Below the pieces are notes generated by a model. It was not told where the DNA came from, did no database searches, and saw nothing but the letters and a program-made list of their open reading frames with translations. The translations under genes and the position numbers were made by a program. DNA of 28,004 bases from Chrysochromulina tobinii (lineage: Eukaryota > Haptophyta > Prymnesiales > Chrysochromulinaceae). Where the stretch lies: positions 1 through 28,004 of the forward strand of contig JWZX01002874.1 of NCBI GenBank assembly GCA_001275005.1, read 5' to 3'. Below, in pieces: positions 8,385-18,639 of the stretch; within the stretch, counting starts at the first letter, position 1, and every line of letters starts with the position of its first letter.

Positions 8385-11300
8385 ATGTCGCTGGCGTGGG
8401 ACTTCAAGCAGCCGGATCGCTCAGCCGTCGAGGCGATCGCGGCAGCGGGCGGCATCGAGCCACTCGTAGCGCAGGTCGTGGCACATCTCTTGCGCGACGG
8501 CGATGTGGAAGGCAAGGCCAGCGCAGCCGGCGTGTTGGCAACTCTGGCGGACGGCAGCGCTGCCAATCAGGTGGCGATCCGTGCAGCGGGCGCCATCGTG
8601 CCGCTCGTGGCGCTCGTGCGCGACGGCGACGCTCAAGGCAAGACGAACGCTGCCGACGCGTTAGCGACTCTGGCGGACGGCGACGCTGCCAACCAGGCGG
8701 CAGTCCGTGCGGCGGGCGGAATCCAGCCGCTCGTGGCGCTCGTGATGTACGGCGATGTAGCCGGCAAGACGAACGCAGCCTCCGCGTTGACAAAGCTGGC
8801 GGTCGGCGACGCTGCCAACCAGGTGGCGATCCGTGCGGCGTGCGCCATCGTGCCGCTCGTGGCGCTCGTGCGCGACGGCTGCGTTGCAGGCAAGGCGAAC
8901 GCAGCCTACGCGTTGGCGACTCTGGCGGACGGCAGCGCTGCCAATCAGGTGGCGATTCGTGCGGCGGGCGCCATCGTGCCGCTCGTGGCGCTCGTGCGCG
9001 ATGGCTGCGTTGTAGGCAAGGTGCACGCAGCCTCCGCGTTGGCGAAGCTGGCGGACGGCAACGCTGCCAACCAGGCGGCGATTCGTGCGTACATTCGTGC
9101 GGCGGGCGCCATCGTGCCGCTCGTGGCGCTCGTGCGCGACGGCTGCGTTGTAGGCAAGGCGCACGCAGCCGCCGCGTTGGCGACTCTGGCGGACGGCAAC
9201 GCTGCCAACCAGGCGGCAATTCGTGCAGCGGGCGGAATCCAGCCGCTCGTGGCGCTCGTGCGCGACGGCTGCGTTAAAGGCAAGGCGTACGCGGCTGCCG
9301 CGTTGGCGACTCTGGCGGACGGCGACGCTGCCAACCAGGCGGCAATTCGTGCGGCGGGCGCAATTGTGGCGCTCGTGGCGCTCGTGCGCGACGGCGATGT
9401 AACAGGCAAGACGATCGCAGCCGCCGCGTTGCAGAATTTCCCTAGCAGAGGCCTTGAGGATCGTGCTAAGGGTCGGGTCGAGGATACTGCCGCGCTGGCA
9501 GCCGCGGCAGCGCGTGCGGACGCGGCGATGGTGGCACTGCTGGCAGAGGAAGAGAGCGAGACTCAGAAGGAACGGAGCAAGAAGGGGAAGAAAAAAAAGG
9601 GGAAGAAGAATGCGGGCGGACTCGCGGAGGTGTGGAGCGCACCCCATGCCAGCTTTGAGGAGATGGCAAAGGCAGAGGTCGATGCCAAGCTAGTGGCGCA
9701 TGCCGAGGCTGAGGTGAAGCCGGAGGCAAAGGCGGCTATCAAAGCACAGGCGGCGGCTGAGGCCACGGCACTTGCGGTCGCCGAGGCCGAGGCCAGACAG
9801 CTGGCGGCACGAGAGCAAGCCGAGGCTCGTGAGATCGAGGCGGCGATCGCCCTCGTGGTGGCGGCGAGGGAGCAAGAGGAGGCCAACACTGCCCAGGCGG
9901 AGGCAGAGCAGCAAGCTCGCATGCAGGCCGAACAGGAGGCTCAGACGGCGGCGGCACATGCACATTTGCAAGTTGCGAGAAAGGCAACCGCGACGGCGGA
10001 GGCGGGACTTGTGGAACGGTCGCCCGATATCTTCACGTGCCCCATCACGCAGGACCTCATGATCGACCCTGTGCTGGCCACAGATGGCCATACCTACGAG
10101 CGGCGCGCGATCGAGGACTGGCTTGTCAGCCACTCGACCAGCCCGATGACGGGCGCGGAGCTCGAGATGAAGGCTGTTTTCCCCAACCTCGTCGTGCGTG
10201 GGCAGATCCGCACGTGGCACGAGACGCAGCGAGCATCTCACTCAGCGTTCAGCACGCCCTCGGCGCCAGCGGTGCCGGCGGCGCCAGCGGCGCAGGCCGA
10301 CGTGCTCCCTGCAAGCAACGCCGCTGCTCCTGCTCTCGCAAGCAACGCGGGCTCCGCTTCTGGCCTAGGAGGGGGTCGGGGTGGACGCGGAGGACGCGGC
10401 GGATGCGGAGGACGCGGAGGACGCGGAGGACACAGCCCGCCCTCGGCTGAGGCGGGCGGCACGTTGGCGGACGAGGGCGCCGGTGTCGGGAGCATCGGTG
10501 GCGGTAGAAGCAACGGCGGGAGCATCGATGGCAGTAGAAGCATCGGCGGTAGCATCGGCGGTGGCGGCAGCGTCAGCGGTGGTGGCGGCATTGGCGGTTG
10601 CGTCAGCATCGGAGGCAGCATGGGCGACAGCATCGGTGGCAGCATCGGCTGTGGCAGCAGCAGCATCGGCTGTGGCGGCAACAGCATCGGCGGCTGTGGC
10701 AGCGTGGGTGGTGGTGACAGAATTGGCGGTGGCGGCACGATCGGTGGCAGCATAGGCGGAAGCATCGGCGGTGGCGGCATCGGTGGCGGCGGCGGCGGCA
10801 TAGTCCCGCAACAGCAGCGCTTCATGCAGCAGCAACAGCAGCAGCAGCAGCGGGGGGGCGGCTTCCCGCAACAGCGAGGGGCTGGGCAGCAGTGGTGGTG
10901 TGGCGGCGATGGGCAGCAAAGGGGCAATCAACAGTGGATGGGCGGCGGCGGCGGTGACGGCAGCTGGGGTGGCGCACAGCAGCCGCCGTGGGCCGGAGTC
11001 GGTGGCGCATACAGCGGCTTCGTGAGCGGGTTTGGGCAGGGGGAAGGGTGGGCGGCGAATCGCAACCCGCGCCTCGGCAAGGGCGGCGAGGGTCGCGATT
11101 TTAGCGGCTCGTGCTTCAACTGCGGCAAGACAGGCCATCAGGTGCGGGAGTGCCCCGAACTCTGGAGACCTCTGATGACCTCTGATGACCTCTGATGACC
11201 TCGATGACCTCTGCCATCAGGCGCGGGAGTGCCCCGAACCGGCGCAAGGAAAGGGCGCCGGGCCTGAGTTTGTGGACAAGAACTGCTTCCATTGCGGCAA

Positions 11301-11508
11301 GATTGGCCATCGCGCTCGCGACTGTCCGGAGATGGCGGGCAAGGGCGGGACCTTCGACTGCTACAACTGCGGCAAGTCGGGCCACCTGGCACGCGACTGT
11401 CCCGAGCCAACAAAGGCCAAAGGCGCCGGCCCGGTATGCTTCAACTGCGGCCAGACGGGCCACATGGCGCGCGACTGCCCCGAGCCGCGGCAGGCGCAGG
11501 CCAAGTAA
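8385..11508 (+). CDS. Armadillo-repeat / U-box / CCHC zinc-knuckle protein (putative E3 ubiquitin ligase); join(8385..11141,11221..11508)
   Basis: Removing a 79-nt GT-AG intron gives 1014 aa in one frame. Order of parts: eight 42-aa armadillo repeats (residues about 20-360); a Lys-rich patch (KKGKKKKGKK, about 401); a long Ala/Glu/Gln helix, probably coiled coil (about 420-540); a U-box (about 543-620) with PDIFTCPITQDLMIDPV and DGHTYERRAIEDWL; a GGRGG box (about 662-684); IGGS-type repeats (about 700-805); a Gln-rich run; and four CX2CX4HX4C knuckles in the last 105 residues (CFNCGKTGH, CFHCGKIGH, CYNCGKSGH, CFNCGQTGH). U-boxes recruit E2 enzymes, ARM repeats bind partner proteins, and knuckles bind single-stranded nucleic acid. 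An RNA-associated ubiquitin ligase is therefore inferred. Plant PUB-ARM proteins have the U-box before the ARM array, so this order is unusual. Unspliced, the frame stops at 11195 with only one knuckle. Confidence 0.85.
8436..9440 (+). repeat. 126-bp tandem repeat array encoding eight armadillo repeats
   Basis: Eight units of about 126 bp each encode a 42-residue armadillo motif of the form AAGAIVPLVALVRDG...GK..AA.ALATLADG.AANQ.AIR. Units are highly similar at the DNA level, with gcggacggc, aaccaggcgg and ccgctcgtggcgctcgtgcg recurring at the same offset. One unit (near 9085-9100) has an extra 12 bp that adds AYIR. The first and last units are the most diverged. The similarity points to recent expansion or gene conversion. 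Confidence 0.9.
11142..11220 (+). other. 79-nt spliceosomal intron inside a zinc knuckle
   Basis: The donor is CAG|GTGCGG at 11141/11142 and the acceptor is CCATCAG|GCG at 11220/11221. Joining the sides keeps the frame and completes knuckle 1 (H-Q then A-R-E-C), leading straight into three further knuckles that otherwise lie in another frame. The interior is a 10-bp tandem repeat (tgatgacctc, about 3-4 copies) that could supply branch-point-like tgatgac sites. A 27-bp segment around the donor (11134-11160) recurs around the acceptor (11213-11239) with one mismatch, offset by exactly 79 bp. Confidence 0.8.
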
Positions 11509-11545
11509 GGCCAAGTAAGGCCAAGTAAGGCCAAGTAAGGCCAAG
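11501..11545 (+). repeat. 10-bp tandem repeat spanning the stop codon
   Basis: Four copies of ccaagtaagg run from 11501 to 11540, followed by a partial copy. The first TAA is the stop of the armadillo/U-box gene. Because the period is 10, the successive TAA codons (11506, 11516, 11526, 11536) fall in all three frames. Each unit also contains GTAAGG, an ideal 5' splice-site core, so use as a donor cannot be excluded. Confidence 0.85.
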
Positions 11546-11628
11546 GTGCTCCCTGCAAGCAACGCCGCTGCTCCTGCTCTCGCAAGCGACGCGCCGGGCT
11601 CCGCTTTTGGCCAAGGAGGGGGCCGGGG
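11546..11628 (+). repeat. Displaced duplicate of an upstream coding segment
   Basis: Bases 11546-11628 repeat 10302-10382, the stretch just before the GGRGG box of the same gene, with about 90% identity and a 3-bp insertion. In one frame the copy still encodes LPASNAAAPALAS followed by a Gly-rich start, but it lies after the stop and then runs into unrelated sequence. It looks like a fragment from a partial internal duplication of the gene. Confidence 0.8.
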
Positions 11629-12412
11629 TTACGTTTGGAACGGGACGTACTGCTGCGCGGGGACACTACATGGGAACACAACACGTCGCTGTTCACCCCT
11701 TCTGGTACGGGAAGGGAGGCGTGCCGGTCCTCGCAGTAGAAGATTGCAATTCTAATGACGGCAACGAGGGCACTTCATGCACTGAGACAGCGCGACAAGT
11801 GAGCGCGGAGTTCGCTTTGGGGGATGCATGGGCGGAGGCTTTGCCGCACAAAGGGCCGCGCGTGGGCGGATCGCGTGCGCCAGTTTGTCCTGCGTGCCTA
11901 CGTCGCGTGGCGTAGGTAGTTGGCCTTGTGTCGTAATCGAGGGGGGCGCTGTGGCGTGTGCTGTGGCGCTTCGCTTTGGCGACGGGCTGTCGTGAGTCGA
12001 CGCGCGGTGCGGAGTGTCACTTTTAGGCATGACACGGGGGAGGATGCACGGGGGAGGATGCATGCGATGCACAGAGCGTGTACGGGGGAGGATGCACACG
12101 CTTAGTGTGCCTGGGGGTGTCCCCCTCGCCACGTGTGCGCTGCCTGTTGGCATGTTTTACTTTACTTTACTTTACGCGACCGCCCCGCCGTCAGTTCGCC
12201 TTTTGAGAGTCGATATTTCGTAAAACGACAGTTGCAGCGAAACTTGCGGGCGTAAGAACCTAAGACAGCTACATCACGGTTACGACGTGCTGTGAACCTT
12301 TAGTGTATTGTGAACCTTGCGGAAGGCACACTCGAGTGCGACTCGGAAGCGCTGCGAGCTCAGCTCACACGTGGCCGCCTCCGCGTCCGACAGGAATCCA
12401 TGATCCTTTTGG
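11629..12412. other. Intergenic region with simple repeats, no supported gene
   Basis: Between the stop of the armadillo/U-box gene and the 3' end of the convergent megasynthase gene I see only short frames of biased composition. It contains three copies of a gggggaggatgca motif (about 12036-12097) and a (TTTAC)4 run at 12156-12175. Both convergent genes must terminate here, but no polyadenylation signal can be called with confidence. Confidence 0.5.
12156..12175. repeat. (TTTAC)4 microsatellite
   Basis: Four perfect copies of the 5-bp unit tttac lie in the AT-rich part of the intergenic region. No function is inferred. Confidence 0.9.
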
Positions 12413-12419
12413 TCAGACT

Positions 12420-13010
12420 TGCTCTCGTCTTGCGTCGAGCTGCACGCGACAAAAGCGGACGACAGCGTCCACCGAGGCGGCATCTTGTGGAACATGATGG
12501 CCAGCCTTGTGGTGGATCACCTCGGTGGCCTCCGGGGACGCGTCTGAGGCTTGCGCAGCCATCTCCTCGCACAGCGGGACATACTCTTCGGCCCTGTCGA
12601 AGACGTGTAGAGTGGGCCGCCCCCACTTGCGCACGCGCCCAGGCGGCGGCGTGATCGTCGAGAAGAAGACTGCCCAGTGCGCGTCGACCATGCTCGCGAC
12701 GGCGCCGCCTTGGCTGAAGCCAATCACGCCCTCGTATGGGGTCTGAGCGGCGATGGCGCGAAGGCCTTCGTCGAGCACCTGCGGCTGTGGCTCATGTAGC
12801 CAGCCCTCATCGTAGCTGCCACCGACGACGCCATACCATTCAAACGTGGGCAGCTCATCGGGGATCGTGGGGTCCGGTGGGCCAGTGGATCGTGTGGGGG
12901 CCTGAGCAAAGACAAAGTCCACCTCGTCGCCCAGCGCGCTTACGTACGGATGCATCTGCAGCTCCATGATTTCGGCACTCGACCGGTAGCCATGGATGCA
13001 GAGGATGCGA
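12420..13010 (-). other. FSH1-like alpha/beta-hydrolase release domain of the megasynthase
   Basis: The C-terminal domain begins with RILCIHGYRSSAEIM and has the nucleophile elbow GFSQGGAVA (Ser at 12713-12715), a FDRAEEYVP acid region and HKAGHHVP for the catalytic His. This is the FSH1 serine-hydrolase pattern rather than a classical PKS thioesterase. By position it would release the product from ACP2. Confidence 0.75.
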
Positions 13011-13099
13011 GGACGGCGCGACAGGAATGCACTTGCACCTGTCGCGCCGTGCGCTGAGCGCACCTCGGCGGATGCCGTGGCTGTCGAGGCGCTTTGGTC

Positions 13100-13300
13100 G
13101 CCGGCGCGAACCGCGTCTTGGAGGGCGCGCATGGTACCGAGCTTCTCAAGCTCTTCAGAGGTGATCCTCCGGCCGAGTCGTGCGCTCATGCGGCTCGCGA
13201 GGGTGATGAGCATGAGGGAGTCGACTCCGTACGATTCAAGCGGCGCGTCAGGGTCGATATGGTCAGAGGTGAGCAGCTCGGAGACGAGGATAGGCACCCA
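13100..13300 (-). other. ACP2 (phosphopantetheine carrier) of the megasynthase
   Basis: The motif ESYGVDSLMLITLA carries the expected attachment Ser at 13217-13219, followed by helix sequence typical of carrier proteins. It sits between the ER and the hydrolase, where the finished chain would be held. Confidence 0.85.
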
Positions 13301-13679
13301 GTCGGCATTCGTGTCGCTCGCGTCGGCCGAGGCTGGGCGTGCAACGAGATGCCCCTGAATACGCAGAGCCACGAGCTGTCGCACAAGTGACGGGGCGAGC
13401 GATGTCCATGCAGATCGCATCTCAATTGCGAGGGGCACACCCGCGCGCTGCGTCGCATACCAGCCGACGAGACGAGATCGCGTGATCACGACCTCCGCGC
13501 CGCGTAACGCGGCGTCGAGCGCGGCATCGTCGTCCACCCCACCGGGCGGCTCGGGAAGAACGACACACCGCCCGCGAAGCGAGGAGCTCACAGGCGGACG
13601 CGTTCCGAGGGCGCTCGCCACTGAACGTGCCAGGCTATCTCCGGGCGCATGCGTGCAGTCTGCCCATGGGAGCCGCGGC

Positions 13680-14650
13680 GCTGCGGGCACCGCGGAGGTC
13701 GCGATCAGGATCTTACCCACATGCGTGCCAGCGCCCATGAACCGGAGTGCCTCGTCCACAGAGTCCATCGGGTAGGTGACATACGGAAGGGCCGGCAGCG
13801 TCGGCATCTTTGCGCGCACTTCGTCAAAGAGCCGCCGCGCCGTGTCGGGCTGCTCGAGCATCAGGACATCGATGTGCGCCGCAGAGATGGTGATGCCCTT
13901 CAAGAAGGGTGTGAGGGAGATCCCTCGCCCTTCGTACGCATCGCGCTTCCCAAGCTCAACAAGCCTCCCAAAGGGCTTGAGCAGCTCGATGGACGCCGTC
14001 AGAGCTTCGCCGGTGAGCGAGTTGAGAACGACGTCCACACCCGCACCACCAGTCGCCTCTCGCACCCCCGCGCCAAAGTCGCTGTGGGATCGCGAGTTGA
14101 AGACGGCGGCGACGCCTCGAGAGAGAAGTAGCTGCCGCTTCTGATCCGTCGACGCCGTCGCGAAGACGCGGCAGCCCGCAGCGACGCAGAGCGCGACGGC
14201 CGCCAGCCCAACGCCGCCAGCAGCCGAATGGATGAGCACGTCATCCCCCGCCCGCACGCGCGCCTGCGTGTGCAGGGCGAGCCAGGCCGTGGCGTACGCC
14301 ATCGTGCCCGAGACGGCCGCAGCAGCGTCAAGGCTCGGCTCGGCATGGAAGACCCATCGCGCATCGGTGATCAAGAACGACCCCATCCCATCGGGTGGGA
14401 GGGCGACGACTCGGTCTCCCGGCGAGATGGTACGCACGGCGGCACCGACGCGGCGGACGACTCCGTAGCATTCGCCGCCGAGTCCAAGGGAGCGTCCCGC
14501 AACGACAGAGGAGATCGCCCCCTTGGCGACGAGCACGTCGCGAAAGTTGAGAGCCCACATGGACGTGTGCACCTCGATGTCTGTAGGAGCCAGCTCGTCG
14601 ACGAGGGCGATACGTTCGAAGAAGACACGACCCGCCCCCGCGTCGGTGCG
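13680..14650 (-). other. Enoyl reductase domain of the megasynthase
   Basis: This is a medium-chain dehydrogenase-type ER with WALNFRDVLVAKG near its start and the NADPH-binding motif HSAAGGVGLAAVAL (about 14195-14240), followed by VDVVLNSLTGEAL and LVELGKRDAYEGRG. These are hallmark type I PKS/FAS ER segments. It appears complete. Confidence 0.88.
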
Positions 14651-14979
14651 AGCAACGTAAGGCTCGTCTGCGGATGCGATAGACTCGTCCGCGAGCGCCG
14701 GCTCACACGCCGTCAGCGTGTGCACAAGTGGCACGCCGATCGAGTCGATCGCCCAGGCACCGGCGTCGTGCGCCGCCGCGGCTGTGAGCTCAAGTACCGT
14801 GTCTGACGCAGCGCGTGCGAGCGCCGGGGCACTCACCACCTGTGCTCGCAAGGCACGCAACGCTCCAGCCGCCGTGCTTGCCTCGCCGATGGCCACCTCG
14901 ACGACTGTGCCAACGCTCTTGGACCCATCGCCAACGCGTCGGGTAGTGCTCAGCGTTGAGAACGCGAGGCGCGCGAGCG

Positions 14980-15840
14980 ACGTAACAGCCGGTGCCATCT
15001 GCAGGCCTCGCGCCATGCCCACGCGCGCGTTGGAGGCATCGAACATCTCCACGTCTGCCCCAGCACCGTCAGCTCCCTCGGTCGCGACTGTCCTTGCGAG
15101 CTCTGCGCCCACCCGCCACTCGAGCGTCGCGATGGCGATCGGAGTGCCCGTGCCAGCGTACGCGTCGAGGAACGAGGCGAGCTGAAGGGCGGCATCGAGG
15201 GTCGCCGGGCAACACGGCACGGGGCCGCGGGCAGAGAGAGTCGTCGACGAATCGGAGACTAGCAGTGCGCTCGCGCGCTGGCTTTGCACGCAGAGCTGTG
15301 CCATCTGGGCAAACGCAGGCCCATAGGAATAGCCGTCAGCGAGCATCGCAGTGTACGGATGCGGCACGCTGCGCGCTGCCTCGCAGCTAGCGGCCTTGGT
15401 GCAGTTGTCCTTGGTGGTGTTGGTGGACGCTGCACGACCGAGGAAACTTGTGCTGCCCACCTGGTATTCCATGGTGGCATGCACGACGCCCTGGTAGCTG
15501 ACTACCGCCACACCTCGGCCCAGGACGCTGGCGCCGTCCGCCGCTGGCGAGAGAGTCAGGGTGCACGATCTCCGACCCCCAAGATCGAGCATCTTGAGAA
15601 AGCGACAGTCGTGCAGCTGGATGGCCGAAAGATCTCCCCCTGCGAGATCGCCCCCTCGCAGCCCATGCAGCGCCGCAACAACCCACGCGACATATGCGCT
15701 CGCGGGCACAATGGCAACACCCCCAACCACGTGCTGCCGTAGCAGCTGCCATGGCCCTTCACACAAGCCTAGGGTGAGGGTGAAGGCGTGCATGGCCCCG
15801 ACTACCGTGTGCTCTCCGATGAGCGGCGAGCTCTTGGGCA
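14980..15840 (-). other. Dehydratase domain of the megasynthase
   Basis: This double-hotdog DH has HVVGGVAIVP matching HxxxGxxxxP (His at 15731-15733) and the second catalytic acid in TLDAALQ (Asp at 15194-15196). Both active-site elements are present, so it looks functional. It follows the KR instead of preceding it. Confidence 0.85.
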
Positions 15841-16039
15841 GTGGTTCGGCGGCTGCAGGGGCGGCCGTGGATGGAGTCTCTACGAGAGGCGAGTATAGTG
15901 GCGCCTCGTCGACGGCGAAGATGGACGAATGCGCTGTGTATTTGTCCCAGTCGACGTCGACTACGGCCGCCGGCCCGGCCCGTGGCGCAGCATCAAGGAG
16001 CTTCCCCAGCAGCTGCAGCCCGGTTGCAAGAGGCAAGAA

Positions 16040-16570
16040 GCGCTCGCCTGCCTTGGGCTCGATCGAGTAGTCGACCGCCATGCCGACCTCGCCCCACCCA
16101 CCCCATTGGATTGCATCTCCACCTAGCAGCTCGTCAAGGTATGCATTGGCCGCTGCGTACGTGGCCTGCCCAGCTACGCCAAAGAGCGCGGATGAGGACG
16201 AGAATGCGACAAGCCTCGCAGTGCCTCCGAACCGCCGCCTCAGATGGCGAACGCCGTCAATCTTCGGGCGCAGCACGGCCGAGCATCGCACCGCCGTCAC
16301 ATTTTGCATCAGCTGGTCGTCGATGGAGCCCGCACAGTGGATGACAAGCTCAGCGTCCGGCAGACCCTCGACTGCGCTCCACTCGCCGACGTCGCACAGC
16401 CGCACTTCGGCGCCTCGCTCCACCAGAGAAGCAATTCGTGTGCGATCCGATGCTCGCGGGGCAGAGCGGCCAAGAAGCACCACTCGCCGAGCCCGGCGGT
16501 CATCCAGTAAGAACTCGCCCACGCGCAGTCCGACCCCTCGAATGCCCCCGGTGACGATGGCCACTTCGAC
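16040..16570 (-). other. Ketoreductase domain of the megasynthase
   Basis: The Rossmann motif is IVTGGIRGVGLRVGEFL. The catalytic Ser/Tyr/Asn pattern appears in SSSSALFGVAGQ and TYAAANAYLD. The preceding roughly 150 residues (ending RALLRTARKELP) fit the KR structural subdomain. It sits directly after KS plus a Ser/Thr-rich linker, with no AT between. Confidence 0.85.
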
Positions 16571-17299
16571 CCCAGCTCCCCGCGATCCCACACGCGCCAC
16601 CGAAGGTGGAGACAACGCTCGTGGCGTCAGCCGACGCAGCCGACGCTCGTACACCTTGCCGGCGTCCACGCGCGCGTCGATGTGCAGCGCGGGCAAAGGG
16701 GATGGCCCACGAGTCATGGTGAGGTTGCGCACTGCGAGAGTAGGCAGCTCCTTACGAGCCGTGCGCAGCAAGGCCCTGCAGCCAGCATAACGGGGAACGT
16801 CCGCAAAGAAGGCGAAAAGGTCGCATGACGTGGCTGCTCGGCCAACGTCAACGAGGAGCCGAAGCATGAGGAGGAGAAGCTTGTCGATGCCCTCATCACA
16901 GTGTGCGCCACCGACGAGGCCGAGTGCCCCATGCCGCGCTGCAGCCGCTGGCGCGTCCTCAAAGCTGATGACATGATAGCACGAGCTGAGCTCCAGGGAA
17001 GCTAAGAGGCTAGCGCTGCCACCACACAACTCGGCGTCCAGTAACACGATGGGGAGTGTTGGCACGTGAGCCTGCGCGACCTCGATGGGGTCAAAGACAG
17101 CTTCGTATAGAAACCCGCACGCAGCGTCTTCTGTCAGGATGGCATGTGCCGACGGCGTGGAGCTAATCTGGGTGACCTGCCTAATTTGAGTGGCACTCGG
17201 TTGGGCGGCAGGCCGCGACACTGATGTCTGAGCCGCGGATTGCGTCCGCGGCGAGTCAGAAGTCAGATTGGTGATGGCGGTCGGCGAGGAAGCTTGAGA

Positions 17300-18530
17300 G
17301 GCTCTCGTGAGGATAAGATGGGCGTTGGTACCGCCGATGCCAAACGAGGAGACTCCCACCGTTCTAATGTCGGTATGAGCGGTCTGGGCCACGCGCAGCG
17401 GCAAATCGGACCACGGCACGAGCTCATTCGGCCTCTCAGAGTACGGGTTGGGTGGCACCTCGCCATGGTACGTGCACAGCGCCGCCTTGACCAGCGAACC
17501 GATGCCGGCGGCGGTGTTCATGTGCCCTAGATTGCCCTTGATCGATCCAACGAGCAGCGGGCGTTGCGTTACCGGCCGATCTGCATGGACTGCGGCGAGC
17601 GCATGGAGCTCGATCGGGTCGCCGACACGCGTGCCAGTACCATGGCATTCGATGTAGTCGACCTGAGCAGGCTCGATGCCGCCGTCGATGAGAGCAGTGC
17701 GAATGACCTCTACCTGGCCCAGGTGGGATGGCTGTGAGAAAGCTGACTTGCGCTTGCCGTCGTTATTCACGGCAACTCCCTTGATCTTCGCATAGCACTG
17801 TCGCGCGCACGCCCCAGCTGTGATGACAATCAGCGCCCCACCATCGGCCGGGACCGTTCCACTCGCATCATCCGCAAACGGGCGGCACACACCATCCGGA
17901 GACCAGATCATGCCCTCGACCTTACGGAGGGGTTTGTTGGGTGAGAGCGAGACGCCGCCGCAGATTGCGACGTCGCACTGCCCAAGCCGGATGGCATGCA
18001 CAGCACGCACGACAGCGACGAGGGATGAGGAGCACGCGGTCTGAATCACCTCGGCAGGCCCTGTCAAGCCGAGGTAGTATGAGATTGTGGACGCGACGTA
18101 GTCCTAGTCGTGGGCGATCTCCTCCGCGAAATAGGCATCTGGCTGTTCGGTACGCATCTCATCCAAGTCGCGTGTGGGATGGTAGAGAGATGAACTCGAC
18201 ACGAAGACACCAATACGGTGCCCCCCAGCGTCAGCTGGATCAATGCCTGCATCACGCAGCGCCGCAACGGCCAGCTCGAGAGCCACTCGCTGTTCGGGCC
18301 CCATCCGACGGGCCACTTCTGCTGGCATCTGCAGCACAGAGAGTGTGGCCGCTGACGGCAGTCCCGCGAGGTTGACGACGCCCTTGCGCGTGATGTACGC
18401 GTCGCCGTATGCCGTGGGAAGCTCTTCTGTCAGGTCGGTTGCGGCGTAGAGCTGCCTCCAAAGCTTGCCGAGGCTGTCGATGCCACCCGGGAGGTGTACA
18501 GCCATCCCGGCGATCGAGATCGCATCGCTC
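17300..18530 (-). other. Ketosynthase domain of the megasynthase, containing the TAG
   Basis: The Cys-His-His triad is present: TACSSS (Cys at 18032-18034), HGTGT (His at 17642-17644) and NLGH (His at 17522-17524). The N-terminal part starts at ISIAGMAVHLPGG and the C-terminal end at FGIGGTNAHLIL. The TAG at 18104-18106 lies in the stretch just before the active-site Cys, and both sides are in the same frame. Confidence 0.9.
18104..18106 (-). other. In-frame TAG within the ketosynthase
   Basis: This is a single nonsense codon. The frame upstream (from 19532) and downstream (to 12413) is identical, both sides are well-conserved KS sequence, and no plausible short intron is needed to bridge it. 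It falls at a position that is usually a basic residue in KS domains, consistent with one base substitution or one miscalled base. Confidence 0.85.
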
Positions 18531-18639
18531 GACGCGAAAGAGGTGAATGAGGAAGCAGCCAGCTTGGACACAGTGGACTGCACAGCAGCTGGAGCAAGCG
18601 ATACGTGCTCCACGTGGTGGGCAGCGGCCACGGGCGTTC

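Noticed and set aside
8436-9440. CRISPR-like regularly spaced repeats
   Set aside because: The 126-bp periodicity is an in-frame armadillo repeat array with no unique spacers, in a eukaryotic coding gene.
11607-11915. Possible small gene (102 codons) downstream of the armadillo/U-box gene
   Set aside because: It starts inside the duplicated fragment in a different frame from the original and has no recognisable domain; chance frames of this length are common at this GC content.
18104-18106. TAG recoding (alternative genetic code)
   Set aside because: The MRS2-like gene and the first gene both end in TAG at natural protein ends, so TAG functions as a stop in this genome.
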